Part shown: in pieces, positions 25,655 through 33,752 of the stretch
Layout: every line of letters starts with the position of its first letter
Position numbering within the stretch: the stretch's first letter is position 1
Assembly: GCA_963813315.1 (NCBI GenBank)
Contig: CAWEYO010000020.1
Coordinates: forward strand, 275,272 to 339,271
Direction: 5' to 3'
DNA: 64,000 nucleotides
Origin: CAWEYO01 sp963813315
GTDB taxonomy: Bacteria; Pseudomonadota; Alphaproteobacteria; Rhizobiales; Rhizobiaceae
The notes under the pieces: model-generated
What the model was told of the DNA's origin: nothing
Databases searched by the model: none
The model's input: only the letters and a program-made list of their open reading frames with translations
Made by a program: the position numbers and the translations under genes

Positions 25655-26823
25655 GGGGTGTCCAGTCCCCTCGCCCGCGCCGCGGACGCAATGAAGCCGC
25701 GGATTGCCGCGAAGAGTTCCGGCTCGTCGAGCAGGAACGCGTCGTGACCGCGGTCGGTCTCGATCTCGACGAACGAAACCGAAGCACCCGCGGCGTTCAG
25801 CGCGTGCACGATCTGACGGCTTTCGAGGGTCGGAAACAGCCAGTCGCTGGTGAAGGAGACAACGCAAAAGCGTGTCTTGGTACCGGCAAAAGCGTCGGCC
25901 AGCCGTCCCCCGTGGTCCGCCGCCAGGTCGAAATAGTCCATGGACCGCGTCATGTAGAGGTAGGAGTTGGCGTCGAAGCGGTCGACGAATGTCATGCCCT
26001 GGTGGCGCAGATAGCTCTCAATCTGAAAGTCGGCGTCGAAACCGAAGGTCAGCGCCTCCCGATCCTGCAGATTGCGGCCGAACTTGCGGTGCAGCGCGCT
26101 CTCCGAAAGATAGGTGATGTGCGCGGCCATGCGGGCGACGGCCAGGCCCTTTTGCGGGCGCTTGCCAGCCTCGCCATATTTTCCGCCGCACCAGTCCGGG
26201 TCCGCCATGACCGCCTGTCGTCCCACTTCGTGAAAGGCGATGTTTTGCGAGGAATGTCGCGCGCCGGTGGCGATAGGCAGGGCGCAGAAGACCCGCTCGG
26301 GGTAGCTCGCCGCCCATTCCAGCACCTGCATGCCGCCCATCGAGCCGCCGAGGATCGAGAACAGCCTGTCGATGCCGAAATAGTCAATCAGCATGACCTG
26401 CGCGCGCACCATGTCGCGAATGGTGATCACCGGCAGGTCGAGCCCGTAGGGCTTGCCGGTTGCCGGATTGATCGAAGCCGGCCCGGTGGAGCCCAGACAG
26501 CCGCCGATGACATTTGAGCAGATGACGAAGAAGCGGTTTGTGTCGATGATCCGGCCTGGACCGATGAGCACGTCCCACCAGCCGGGCTTGCCGGTCACCG
26601 GGTTGGTGCTGGCGACGTGCTGGTCGCCGGTCAGCGCATGGCAGACGAGGATCGCGTTCGACCGCGCCTCGTTGAGTTTCCCATAGGTCTGGTAAGCAAT
26701 CTGGAAAGGAGTGAGGACGGCGCCGGCGTCCAGCGTCAACGGCTTGTCCGCACCGAAGCGCACGACCGGGCTCGACGGGTCATTGGCTTCGTCTCGCTTT
26801 CCGCCCGGGCTCACGGCCGTCAT
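25651..26823 (-). CDS. metX: Homoserine O-acetyltransferase
   Basis: A 390-residue alpha/beta-hydrolase that acetylates homoserine as the first committed step to methionine. The nucleophile elbow is LGGSMGGMQVLEW; the Asp lies in SFTSDWLFPT and the His in TDRGHDAFLLD. ATG at 26823, preceded by GAGGAGAACCG, is chosen because homology starts there. The ATG at 26898 would place the start upstream of an intrinsic terminator and is less likely. Expression should fall when SAM is plentiful through the SAM-II riboswitch. Confidence 0.96.
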   Translation of the reverse strand: MTAVSPGGKRDEANDPSSPVVRFGADKPLTLDAGAVLTPFQIAYQTYGKLNEARSNAILVCHALTGDQHVASTNPVTGKPGWWDVLIGPGRIIDTNRFFVICSNVIGGCLGSTGPASINPATGKPYGLDLPVITIRDMVRAQVMLIDYFGIDRLFSILGGSMGGMQVLEWAASYPERVFCALPIATGARHSSQNIAFHEVGRQAVMADPDWCGGKYGEAGKRPQKGLAVARMAAHITYLSESALHRKFGRNLQDREALTFGFDADFQIESYLRHQGMTFVDRFDANSYLYMTRSMDYFDLAADHGGRLADAFAGTKTRFCVVSFTSDWLFPTLESRQIVHALNAAGASVSFVEIETDRGHDAFLLDEPELFAAIRGFIASAARARGLDTP

Positions 26824-26860
26824 CGGTTCTCCTCGAAGCCGGCGTGCCTGCTCGGGCAGC

Positions 26861-26893
26861 AAAAAAACCGGCATTGCCTTCGCAAAGCCGGTT
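26861..26893 (-). terminator. Intrinsic terminator in the metX leader
   Basis: On the minus strand AACCGGC (from 26893) pairs with GCCGGUU, with inner pairs UUGC/GCAA around a GAAG-type loop, followed directly by a run of seven U (26867-26861). It lies between the SAM-II aptamer and the metX ribosome binding site, so it is well placed as the expression platform. Confidence 0.85.
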
Positions 26894-26907
26894 ACCATCG
26901 AAGCAAA

Positions 26908-26965
26908 CGGCCCTTTAGCGAATTGTTTAACGTGGCTGCAAGCCGACCGGCCAAATCACCACGGA
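26908..26965 (-). promoter_or_regulatory. SAM-II riboswitch upstream of metX
   Basis: Read on the minus strand, the aptamer has P1 arms CGUGG (26963-26959) and CCACG (26935-26931), the conserved UGAUUU (26958-26953), and the conserved end GCUAAAGGG (26919-26911). Loop GGCC (26952-26949) pairs with GGCC (26912-26909) to form the pseudoknot. This matches the alphaproteobacterial metA/metX motif class that binds S-adenosylmethionine. GCCGGU (26951-26946) in the aptamer is also complementary to ACCGGC in the downstream terminator arm, giving a plausible antiterminator. Confidence 0.93.
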
Positions 26966-27016
26966 ACGTTGCCAGCTTTACGGCCGGCCGCCCTTTGCGT
27001 CAACGGGAAAGCTTTG

Positions 27017-27135
27017 CTAGAGCAGGTTCCGGAAAAGTGTCACATGGTTTTCCGACAAGAACCTGCGACAAGAATACAGCAGGTTCCGGAAAGGTGTCAC
27101 ACCGTTTTCCGACAAGAACCTGCGACAGGAATAGA
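27017..27135. repeat. Two tandem 57-bp palindromic repeats upstream of hisC
   Basis: Units starting at 27021 and 27078 each carry the inverted arms AGCAGGTTCCGGAAAA-like and TTTTCCGACAAGAACCTGC-like. They lie in the leader region of hisC, between the divergent SAM-II-controlled metX promoter and the hisC start. The family is another short rhizobial palindrome. Confidence 0.85.
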
Positions 27136-27199
27136 GGGATGCAGGCGAAACAACGCGAGCCTGCATGCCTCAGGCGTTCGTTTGACAGAGAGCCGAGCC

Positions 27200-28324
27200 A
27201 TGACCGAAGTGCTGCGCCCCGACCCACGACCCGGCGTGATGGAAATCGCGGCCTATGTGCCGGGCAAGAGCGTGGTCGAGGGCGCCGCCAGGGTCTACAA
27301 GCTCTCCTCGAACGAGAACCCGCTCGGCCCCTCGCCAGCGGCCATTGAAGCGGTGCGCCAGGCCGCCGCCCATCTAGAACTCTATCCCGACGGTTCAGCC
27401 ACGAAACTTCGCGAGGCGATCGCCGACGTGCATGGCCTGAACCCCGCGAACATCCTTTGCTCGAACGGTTCGGACGAACTGCTCGGGCTGATCGCCCAGA
27501 CTTACCTGACTGCGGGCGATGAGGGTATTTTCACGGAACATGGTTTTCTGGTCTACAAGATCCAGACGCTTGCCGCGGGCGGCAAGCCGGTTGCAGTGAA
27601 GGAAAAGCAGGAACGCGCCGATGTCGACGCCATCCTGGCGGCGGTCAGCAGACGTACCCGCCTTGTCTTCATCGCCAACCCCAACAACCCGACCGGAACC
27701 TATCTGCCCTTCGAGGAAGTGCGCCGCCTGCACGAGGGCCTTCCTCCGAACGTCATCCTCGTACTCGACGCTGCCTATGCCGAATATGTCCGCCGCAACG
27801 ACTACGAGTCGGGGATCGAACTCGTCTCGTCGTCGCAGAACGTGGTCATGACGCGGACTTTTTCGAAGATCTATGGGCTGGCCGGCATCCGCATCGGGTG
27901 GATCTATGCGCCATCGAGCATTATCGATGCGCTGAACCGGGTCCGCGGCCCGTTCAACGTCAATGCCGCCGCGATCGAGGCCGGTGCGGCGGCGGTTCGG
28001 GATCGCGGCCATGTCGAACGCGCCATTCTCCACAATGAGCAGTGGCTGCCCTGGCTCGCCGGCGAATTGACCGGGATCGGCTTGCGGGTCACGCCGAGCG
28101 CCGGCAATTTCCTGCTGATCCATTTCCCGGACGATGGCGGCCACTCGGCCGAGGCGGCGGACGATTACCTTTCCTCGCGTGGTTTCATTCTGCGCAGGGT
28201 CGCCGCCTACGGCTTCCCAAACGCGCTGCGCCTAACCGTCGGCACCGAAGAAGCCAATCGCGGTGTTGTCGCGGCTCTCGCCGATTTTTTCGAAAAGCTG
28301 AAGAATGTCCGAACCGTTGTTTGA
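27200..28324 (+). CDS. hisC: Histidinol-phosphate aminotransferase
   Basis: A 374-residue fold-type I PLP aminotransferase. Features: SSNENPLGPSP near the N-terminus, FIANPNNPTGTYLP, LDAAYAEYV, and the PLP lysine in TFSKIYGLAGIRIGW. Rhizobial HisC2-type enzymes next to tyrC often also transaminate aromatic 2-oxo acids, so a role in tyrosine and phenylalanine synthesis is likely alongside histidine. ATG at 27200 is chosen from homology. The 3' end overlaps tyrC by 20 bases, so the two form an operon. Confidence 0.93.
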   Translation: MTEVLRPDPRPGVMEIAAYVPGKSVVEGAARVYKLSSNENPLGPSPAAIEAVRQAAAHLELYPDGSATKLREAIADVHGLNPANILCSNGSDELLGLIAQTYLTAGDEGIFTEHGFLVYKIQTLAAGGKPVAVKEKQERADVDAILAAVSRRTRLVFIANPNNPTGTYLPFEEVRRLHEGLPPNVILVLDAAYAEYVRRNDYESGIELVSSSQNVVMTRTFSKIYGLAGIRIGWIYAPSSIIDALNRVRGPFNVNAAAIEAGAAAVRDRGHVERAILHNEQWLPWLAGELTGIGLRVTPSAGNFLLIHFPDDGGHSAEAADDYLSSRGFILRRVAAYGFPNALRLTVGTEEANRGVVAALADFFEKLKNVRTVV

Positions 28325-29258
28325 AACAGTCGCCTTGGTCGGCATCGGCCTGATTGGCTCATCGCTGGCGCGGGTCATCCGCCGTGAAAGGCTGGCGAAG
28401 CATATCTCCATCGCGACGCGCAGCCCTGAAACGCTGGCGCGCGCCGAGGAGCTTGGCCTCGGCAATTCTTACGCAACCAGCGCCTCGGAGGCTGTGAAGG
28501 GTGCCGATCTGGTCATCGTTTCAGTGCCGGTCGGCTCTTCCGGCGTGATTGCCGCCGAGATCGCGCCTGCTCTCAAACCGGGCGCCATCGTGACCGATGT
28601 CGGCTCGACCAAGCGATCGGTGATTGCGCAGATGCAGCCGCATATCCCTGAAGGCGTGCACTTCATCCCCGGCCATCCGCTCGCCGGAACGGAGAAGTCA
28701 GGGCCGGATGCCGGCTTTGCCGACCTGTTCGAGAACCGCTGGTGCATCTTTACACCTCTGCCCGGCACAGACCCGACGGCACTTGAGCGCCTGACGGAAT
28801 TCTGGCGGCGCTGCGGTTCGCACGTCGATACGATGGACGCCGACCATCACGACATGGTGCTGGCCATCGTCTCGCATCTCCCGCACATCATCGCCTACAA
28901 TATCGTCGGTACCGCGGACGATCTGGAGGCGGTGACCAAGTCGGAAGTCATCAAGTATTCGGCGTCGGGCTTTCGCGATTTCACGCGTCTTGCCGCCTCC
29001 GACCCGACGATGTGGCGCGACGTGTGCCTTCACAACAAGGACGCGATACTCGAAATGCTAGCGCGGTTTTCAGAGGATCTCGCCTCGCTTCAGCGCGCGA
29101 TCCGCTGGGGCGATGGCGAGAAATTGTTCGACATGTTTACGCGAACGCGGGCGATTCGCCGCTCGATCATCGAAGCAGGCCAGGAAATCGACGTGCCTGA
29201 TTTCGGACGTCAGGTAGTCGAACATCCCGGCGCCGTCGCCATGCCGGAGAAGTCATAA
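28305..29258 (+). CDS. tyrC: Prephenate/arogenate dehydrogenase (TyrA family)
   Basis: A 317-residue NAD-dependent dehydrogenase making tyrosine from prephenate or arogenate. The Rossmann start VALVGIGLIGSSLARVIRR, IVTDVGSTKRSV, the catalytic-His region FIPGHPLAGTEKSGP and DHHDMVLAIVSHLPH are typical. No chorismate mutase or ACT domain is fused, as is usual for alphaproteobacterial cyclohexadienyl dehydrogenases. It overlaps hisC, which supplies the matching aminotransferase step. Confidence 0.94.
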   Translation: MSEPLFETVALVGIGLIGSSLARVIRRERLAKHISIATRSPETLARAEELGLGNSYATSASEAVKGADLVIVSVPVGSSGVIAAEIAPALKPGAIVTDVGSTKRSVIAQMQPHIPEGVHFIPGHPLAGTEKSGPDAGFADLFENRWCIFTPLPGTDPTALERLTEFWRRCGSHVDTMDADHHDMVLAIVSHLPHIIAYNIVGTADDLEAVTKSEVIKYSASGFRDFTRLAASDPTMWRDVCLHNKDAILEMLARFSEDLASLQRAIRWGDGEKLFDMFTRTRAIRRSIIEAGQEIDVPDFGRQVVEHPGAVAMPEKS

Positions 29259-29287
29259 CGCAACACCGGTTTTCCTCCGGAATTGCG

Positions 29288-30283
29288 TCATAGCGGCGGG
29301 ATTTCGCCGAGCGGGATGAAGCCGAGCACGGCCCTGCCTTTCGTGATTCTCAGCGGCAGCGAGGGGACGTTGCCGAGCGCCGCCAGGCCGGCAAAGCCTG
29401 CGGTGATTTGCCGGCGCGCTTCCGGAAAAGCGCCCGCAAGGGCCGCTGCAACGCCCCTTGGATCCTGCACAGTGACCATCAAATCGGCGTCGATCAGCCC
29501 ATCCGCCCCAACCGTGAAGGGGCCGCTCAAAGCGATGCTGCTCTCGGGGCCTGTCGAAAGGTCGAGGTTGCGGATGGTGCCCGACTGCCCGCGCAAACTG
29601 CGCGCATTCGTTTCAATCAATCGCACGCCATCCTTCAGCGTCGCGTCGAGGCCGCCGCTTAGCACCGGCAGCGTCCTGCCTGCGACGGCTGCCGGATCGA
29701 TCTGAAGGTTAGTGAAGCTCAGCGCCGCGTCGAGATCAGCGCCGTTCGGTCTTAGATGGCCCTCAGCCCGCTCGGCGCTGAACAGCGAAACCGGGTCCTC
29801 GTCTTCGGGATCGGTCTGCCCCGACAAGCCTTCCGCTTCGACCGAAAGGCGTTCTGGCACGGGCTCGGCGATGCGCGCACTCGCCCGCAGCTTGTCCCAG
29901 TCAAGCCAGAGCGGAGGCATGCCGGGAACGGCCGTCCGCAAGGGACCATCGAGTTCGGTCACGATACGCCGAGGCGCGTAGACCTGCGCCGCGCTGCGCA
30001 GGCTGCCTGCCGTCGCGGCGATATTCCGGCGAGCGTCCTCGTAGCCCAGGCTGTCGCAGAAGAGGCCGAGCCGGAAGGGATAGCCGCGCACTTCGAGGTT
30101 TGTGCATTCAGCCGTCGCGCCGTCGCGGTTCAGCGAGGCGACTGCCGCTTCGGACACTTTTTTTACTCGATCGGCCAGATAGAACCAGCCGGCACTGTAG
30201 GCGCCGAACAGGAACATGATGAACACAGCCAGCCAGAAGAACCGGCGTGCATAGTTTGGTTTGCGGACTTCACTTGACGGCAT
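29288..30283 (-). CDS. DUF2125 exported protein
   Basis: A 331-residue protein with one N-terminal membrane span (residues 15-36, FFWLAVFIMFLFGAYSAGWFYLAD) and a large beta-rich periplasmic body of the DUF2125 family, seen as NLEVRGYPFRLGLFCDSL, AGSLRSAAQVYAPRRIVTEL and ITAGFAGLAALG. The function of the family is unknown; its fold suggests AsmA-like lipid or envelope work, which is speculative. It converges with tyrC, with a half-palindrome (29259-29287) between the stops. Confidence 0.85.
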   Translation of the reverse strand: MPSSEVRKPNYARRFFWLAVFIMFLFGAYSAGWFYLADRVKKVSEAAVASLNRDGATAECTNLEVRGYPFRLGLFCDSLGYEDARRNIAATAGSLRSAAQVYAPRRIVTELDGPLRTAVPGMPPLWLDWDKLRASARIAEPVPERLSVEAEGLSGQTDPEDEDPVSLFSAERAEGHLRPNGADLDAALSFTNLQIDPAAVAGRTLPVLSGGLDATLKDGVRLIETNARSLRGQSGTIRNLDLSTGPESSIALSGPFTVGADGLIDADLMVTVQDPRGVAAALAGAFPEARRQITAGFAGLAALGNVPSLPLRITKGRAVLGFIPLGEIPPL

Positions 30284-30351
30284 GCTGCGGCTCTCGTTAA
30301 CGCTCTGTTCTTATTCGGGACCGGCGGCTTGCCGCGATCAGGCTTGGCGAT

Positions 30352-30915
30352 ATGGGCGATTTTTGGGTATTTGGCTATGGCTCGCTGATGTGGCGGCCGG
30401 GTTTCGCGCATGTGGAGACCCACCGCGCGCGGCTGCATGGTTTCCGCCGTTCGCTTTGCGTCCACTCCCATGTCCATCGCGGCACGCCCGAGCGTCCCGG
30501 CCTCGTGCTCGGCCTTGATCGCGGCGGCTCATGCATCGGCCTCGCCTTCCGCGTCCCAGGCGACCTGCGCGACGAAGTGATTGCCTATTTGCGAGAGCGC
30601 GAACTTGTCACCAACGTTTATCTCGAGCGCACGCTTGCGGTGAGGCTCAACTCCGGGGCTTCGGTGCCGGCACTTTGCTTTGTTGTCGACCGTGCGCATT
30701 GCCAGTACGCCGGCGCCCTCCATGAAGACGAAGCTGCGGCAATCGTTACGGGCGCCGTCGGCCGATCAGGCCCCAACGAGGACTATGTGCTCAATACCGT
30801 GGAGCATCTGAAAGCCCTTGGGATCAGGGACCACTGGCTGGAGAACGTGGCGAGGATGGTCAAAGCCGACGATAGGTCCTCGCTCAGCCCTTCACCTCAC
30901 CCCCCAGTTCCTTGA
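30352..30915 (+). CDS. ChaC-type gamma-glutamylcyclotransferase
   Basis: A 187-residue protein beginning WVFGYGSLMWRPGF, the substrate-binding signature of the ChaC family, followed by RLHGFRRSLCVHSHVHRGT, GLVLGLDRGGSCIGLAFRV and a LRERELVTNVYLE segment with the expected acidic residue. Members cleave glutathione to 5-oxoproline and Cys-Gly. It is divergent from the DUF2125 gene and its 3' end overlaps plsC antisense by 32 bases. Confidence 0.9.
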   Translation: MGDFWVFGYGSLMWRPGFAHVETHRARLHGFRRSLCVHSHVHRGTPERPGLVLGLDRGGSCIGLAFRVPGDLRDEVIAYLRERELVTNVYLERTLAVRLNSGASVPALCFVVDRAHCQYAGALHEDEAAAIVTGAVGRSGPNEDYVLNTVEHLKALGIRDHWLENVARMVKADDRSSLSPSPHPPVP

Positions 30916-31678
30916 GCCTTCTGATGGCCGTAGGCGGCAGAGGCGGCGGATTGGGGCCGGTGGCGGCGTCGATCAGAAGCTGGTCGCAGGCAGCCTCGGT
31001 CTCCGCTACCAGCCGACGCATGAATTCGTCCTTGTCGAGGCCCGGCGGAATCGGCGGCAGGAAACGCGCCTTGATCGTGCCAGGATAGCGCAGGAACTTG
31101 CGGCGCGGCCAGTAGAGCCCCGCGACATGGGCGACCGGGACGACAGGAACGCCGAGCTGCGCGTACAGCTCGACAATGCCGTATTTGTAATTCGGCACAT
31201 CACCCGGCGCCCGGCGCGTTCCTTCCGGATAGATGATCAACTGGCGCTTGTTTCTGGCAAGCTCCTGCCTGGTTGCGGCGATAACGGCCTTCAACGCCTT
31301 CGAACGGCTGCCGCGATCGACCGGAATCATTCGCATCTTCAGGACGTACCAGCCGAAGAGGGGAATCCACGTCAGTTCGCGTTTGAGGATGAAAAGCGCG
31401 TCGGGAATGTGCGGCAGGAATGCGATCGTGTCCCAAAAGGACTGGTGCTTGGGTGCCACTATGCAGGAACCGTCAGGAAGGTTCTCCATTCCGGTGATTT
31501 CGCTTTTCGTTCCGGCAATTTTTTCCTGCAGCCAGAGGCTGCTCCGCGCCCAGAATTTCGGCACGAACCACGCCCGTGAACGGGGCGCCAGAAAATAGTA
31601 GGGCGTCCAGATGATCATCTGGATGATCAGGCTGGCATAAAACGCGACATTGAACGCCAGCGAGCGGATGATGAGCAT
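30884..31678 (-). CDS. plsC: 1-acyl-sn-glycerol-3-phosphate acyltransferase
   Basis: A 264-residue membrane-bound acyltransferase that makes phosphatidic acid from lysophosphatidic acid. The N-terminal hydrophobic anchor (residues 8-30) precedes the catalytic HX4D as KHQSFWDT, the phosphate-binding IYPEGTRRAPG, and VPVVPVAHVAG. It lies downstream of ydcF and ftsEX on the same strand, a usual rhizobial order, but a 166-bp repeat element separates it from ydcF and must be part of its promoter region. Confidence 0.93.
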   Translation of the reverse strand: MLIIRSLAFNVAFYASLIIQMIIWTPYYFLAPRSRAWFVPKFWARSSLWLQEKIAGTKSEITGMENLPDGSCIVAPKHQSFWDTIAFLPHIPDALFILKRELTWIPLFGWYVLKMRMIPVDRGSRSKALKAVIAATRQELARNKRQLIIYPEGTRRAPGDVPNYKYGIVELYAQLGVPVVPVAHVAGLYWPRRKFLRYPGTIKARFLPPIPPGLDKDEFMRRLVAETEAACDQLLIDAATGPNPPPLPPTAIRRLKELGGEVKG

Positions 31679-31687
31679 GGAAGGTGC

Positions 31688-31853
31688 CTAGTGTGGTGGA
31701 TTTGAAGTTCCTGTCATGTCCATGGCATCCGCGTTCAGGAACTTCAAATCCGTAAACCACACTAGATTCAAAAAGTTGCTAGTGTGGCTTTGAATCCGAA
31801 ATTCGATCCGAACCTCGCTCCAAGGTAGACGAATTTCGGATTCGCCACACTAG
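31688..31853. repeat. Copy B of the ~165-bp double-hairpin repeat
   Basis: Two consecutive long hairpins, each bounded by CTAGTGTGG and CCACACTAG. The first stem contains GGATTTGAAGTTCCTG and its complement; the second contains GAATCCGAAATTCG and its complement. Copy A is at 19238-19401, where the outer ends have decayed. It has the form of a small non-autonomous mobile element. Confidence 0.85.
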
Positions 31854-31928
31854 AGGAGATTTCGCCGGATTGGTTACACCAACATGCCGGAAAGGAAAAC
31901 CGGTTGGACGACGGTCACGGAAAGAAGG

Positions 31929-32639
31929 TCATCCGGCCGAGGCGTGTGCGACGGTTATCTCTTCGTCAGCAGGCTGCGCCCGCAGGATTCCGCGAGCCAG
32001 CGAGGCAAGATACTTGGTGTATTCGGTGAAGAGCACCCTGAGCGCGCCTGGTTTTGTCATCCAGGCTCCATCGTCGAGCCTGGTGTTGACCACTGGGTAT
32101 GGCCGCAGTTCGGCCGCTTGCAGGAGGCGGCCCATTTCAAGCAGGCTGCGCGGCATGTGGTAGTTATTGGTCACCAGAATCACGCTTCGGTACGCATGGG
32201 TCTCCACCCATTTGGCGCTCTCCTCAGCGTTTCCGATCGTGTCGAGGGCGGCATGATCGATGTCCACGCAGCAGGCGAACAAGGTCTTGTCACCGCCGGT
32301 GACAGCCTGCAGATCGTCGAGGTCCGCCCGGGGGTTGACGCCGCTGATCAGCAGCCTCTGGCCCTTGCCGGACTTCAGCAGGCCGAGAGCGGCGTCGAGG
32401 CGCGCCTGGCCGCCGGTAAGCACGATGATCGCATCGGCTTCACCCGGATCCTCGGGCGTTGCAAGATGGCTCACATGGCTGGCGAACCAGGCGAACCCGC
32501 CGGCGAAAATCGCTGCCGCGCAAAGAACGGCAACGACCGAAACGCGAAAAACGGCCACAACGCTTGAGTGGGGCCGCCGCCGCGATATCTCCCAATCCGG
32601 TCTGCCGAGAATCAGTTCAGACAGTTCATGTCCCTTCAT
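31929..32639 (-). CDS. YdcF/ElyC-family membrane protein
   Basis: A 236-residue protein of the DUF218/YdcF family. One membrane span (about residues 25-50, VVAVFRVSVVAVLCAAAIFAG region) precedes the periplasmic domain with ADAIIVLTGGQARLDAAL, LLISGVNP, NAEESAKWVETHAYRSVILVTNNYHMPRS and FTEYTKYLASL. ElyC and SanA relatives act on envelope or lipid carrier metabolism; the reaction is unknown. ATG at 32639 is preferred over an upstream in-frame ATG because the extension lies in repeat-bearing intergenic sequence. Confidence 0.88.
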   Translation of the reverse strand: MKGHELSELILGRPDWEISRRRPHSSVVAVFRVSVVAVLCAAAIFAGGFAWFASHVSHLATPEDPGEADAIIVLTGGQARLDAALGLLKSGKGQRLLISGVNPRADLDDLQAVTGGDKTLFACCVDIDHAALDTIGNAEESAKWVETHAYRSVILVTNNYHMPRSLLEMGRLLQAAELRPYPVVNTRLDDGAWMTKPGALRVLFTEYTKYLASLARGILRAQPADEEITVAHASAG

Positions 32640-32697
32640 GGCGCGATAAATACCCCTGAACCGATGCACCGGACAAGAAGATCGCACCGGCCCCGCA

Positions 32698-32735
32698 ACA
32701 AATGGTTACAAAGACCTGCCACAAATGATTACAAA
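32698..32735. promoter_or_regulatory. Pair of 15-bp direct repeats upstream of ydcF
   Basis: ACAAATGGTTACAAA at 32698-32712 and ACAAATGATTACAAA at 32721-32735 differ at one base and are 23 bases apart, about two helical turns. They lie between the ftsX stop and the ydcF start, about 60 bases from the latter. This spacing suits a dimeric or tandem-binding regulator; the protein is unknown. Confidence 0.5.
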
Positions 32736-32765
32736 CATTCGCATTTCGTGAATTGGGACGTATCG

Positions 32766-33752
32766 TCATCCCCCGTCAGGATGGTGCCTGTCGAGTTCCG
32801 ACAGATACGCCACCACCGTTGCATGAGAGGTCGCGGCGGTAAGCGCCGAAATGACAAGCACGACCAGGGCGACGCCGAGATAGCCCGTCAGGCCAATTGC
32901 GAAACTGCCGAACAGCGCCGCCGCCTGGTCTGCTTCGGGCGTGGCGAGATTCATCGACGACCACCATGAGAATGCGATGAAGACGACGATTGCGGCAACT
33001 CCGCCCGCGGCCGCTCCCTTAATGCCGGTGAGCAGGAAATGCTGCCGGAACTCGCGTGCGATGAAGCTCGCCTCAGCGCCGACGAAGTGCAGCACCTCGA
33101 TGATATGGCCGTTTCCTGCCATCGCGCCCCGGGTTGCGAAAACGACCGTCAGGACCGTGGCGGACAACATGAGGACGAGCACGGCCACGCCGATGGTCAC
33201 CGTCGTATGCGCCATGGCGACCAGCCGGTCGACCCACGTGCGATGATCGTCCAATGTGGCGCTCGGGACATCCGGCGCGAGCATGGCGCGCATGGCCGCG
33301 AAGTCCGGCGGATCGTCCTGATCGATGGTGACGATGACCAGCCGGGGCACTGGCAGTTCGTCGATGTTCAGGCCGGCTCCAAGCCAGGGTTCCAGCAGGC
33401 GTGCCGTCGCTTCGCGGTCCACGATGCTCGCTTGCTTTACTCCTGCGAAGCCGCCGGCTATCCCCGCGGCGGTTTCCAGCGCCGCCTCCATGTCAAGCCC
33501 CTCCACGGGCTTGATCTGAATGGTTGCCTCCCTTGCGATCTGGTTTTCCCAAACCGAGGCTGTGTCGCGGACCAGCGTAACGGCGCCGAGCGTCAGGCAG
33601 GAAAGGAACGTCATGATTCCGATGACGAAGACGAGGGCGCGACCGGCGACGTTCTGCTCCGGCACGATCGAAGCGGTCTTGCGGTGCTCGCGTCGCTCGC
33701 TGGCCGCTCGGGCTTGCGGCGCCGATACGGTCTCGCCGCGCGGATCAGTCAT
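32766..33752 (-). CDS. ftsX: Cell division protein FtsX
   Basis: A 328-residue permease-like partner of FtsE with four membrane spans: one after an N-terminal cytoplasmic tail (VFVIGIMTFLSCLTLGAVTL), a periplasmic loop of about 130 residues, then three more spans in the C-terminal half (GVAVLVLMLSATVLTVVFA, AAGGVAAIVVFIAF, ALVVLVISALTAAT). FtsEX transmits division signals to periplasmic peptidoglycan hydrolases. Its start overlaps the ftsE stop by eight bases. Confidence 0.94.
   Translation of the reverse strand: MTDPRGETVSAPQARAASERREHRKTASIVPEQNVAGRALVFVIGIMTFLSCLTLGAVTLVRDTASVWENQIAREATIQIKPVEGLDMEAALETAAGIAGGFAGVKQASIVDREATARLLEPWLGAGLNIDELPVPRLVIVTIDQDDPPDFAAMRAMLAPDVPSATLDDHRTWVDRLVAMAHTTVTIGVAVLVLMLSATVLTVVFATRGAMAGNGHIIEVLHFVGAEASFIAREFRQHFLLTGIKGAAAGGVAAIVVFIAFSWWSSMNLATPEADQAAALFGSFAIGLTGYLGVALVVLVISALTAATSHATVVAYLSELDRHHPDGG

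Noticed and set aside
26896..26898. Upstream ATG as metX start, close to the SAM-II aptamer
   Set aside because: Starting here would put an intrinsic terminator inside the coding region, and family similarity starts only at 26823.
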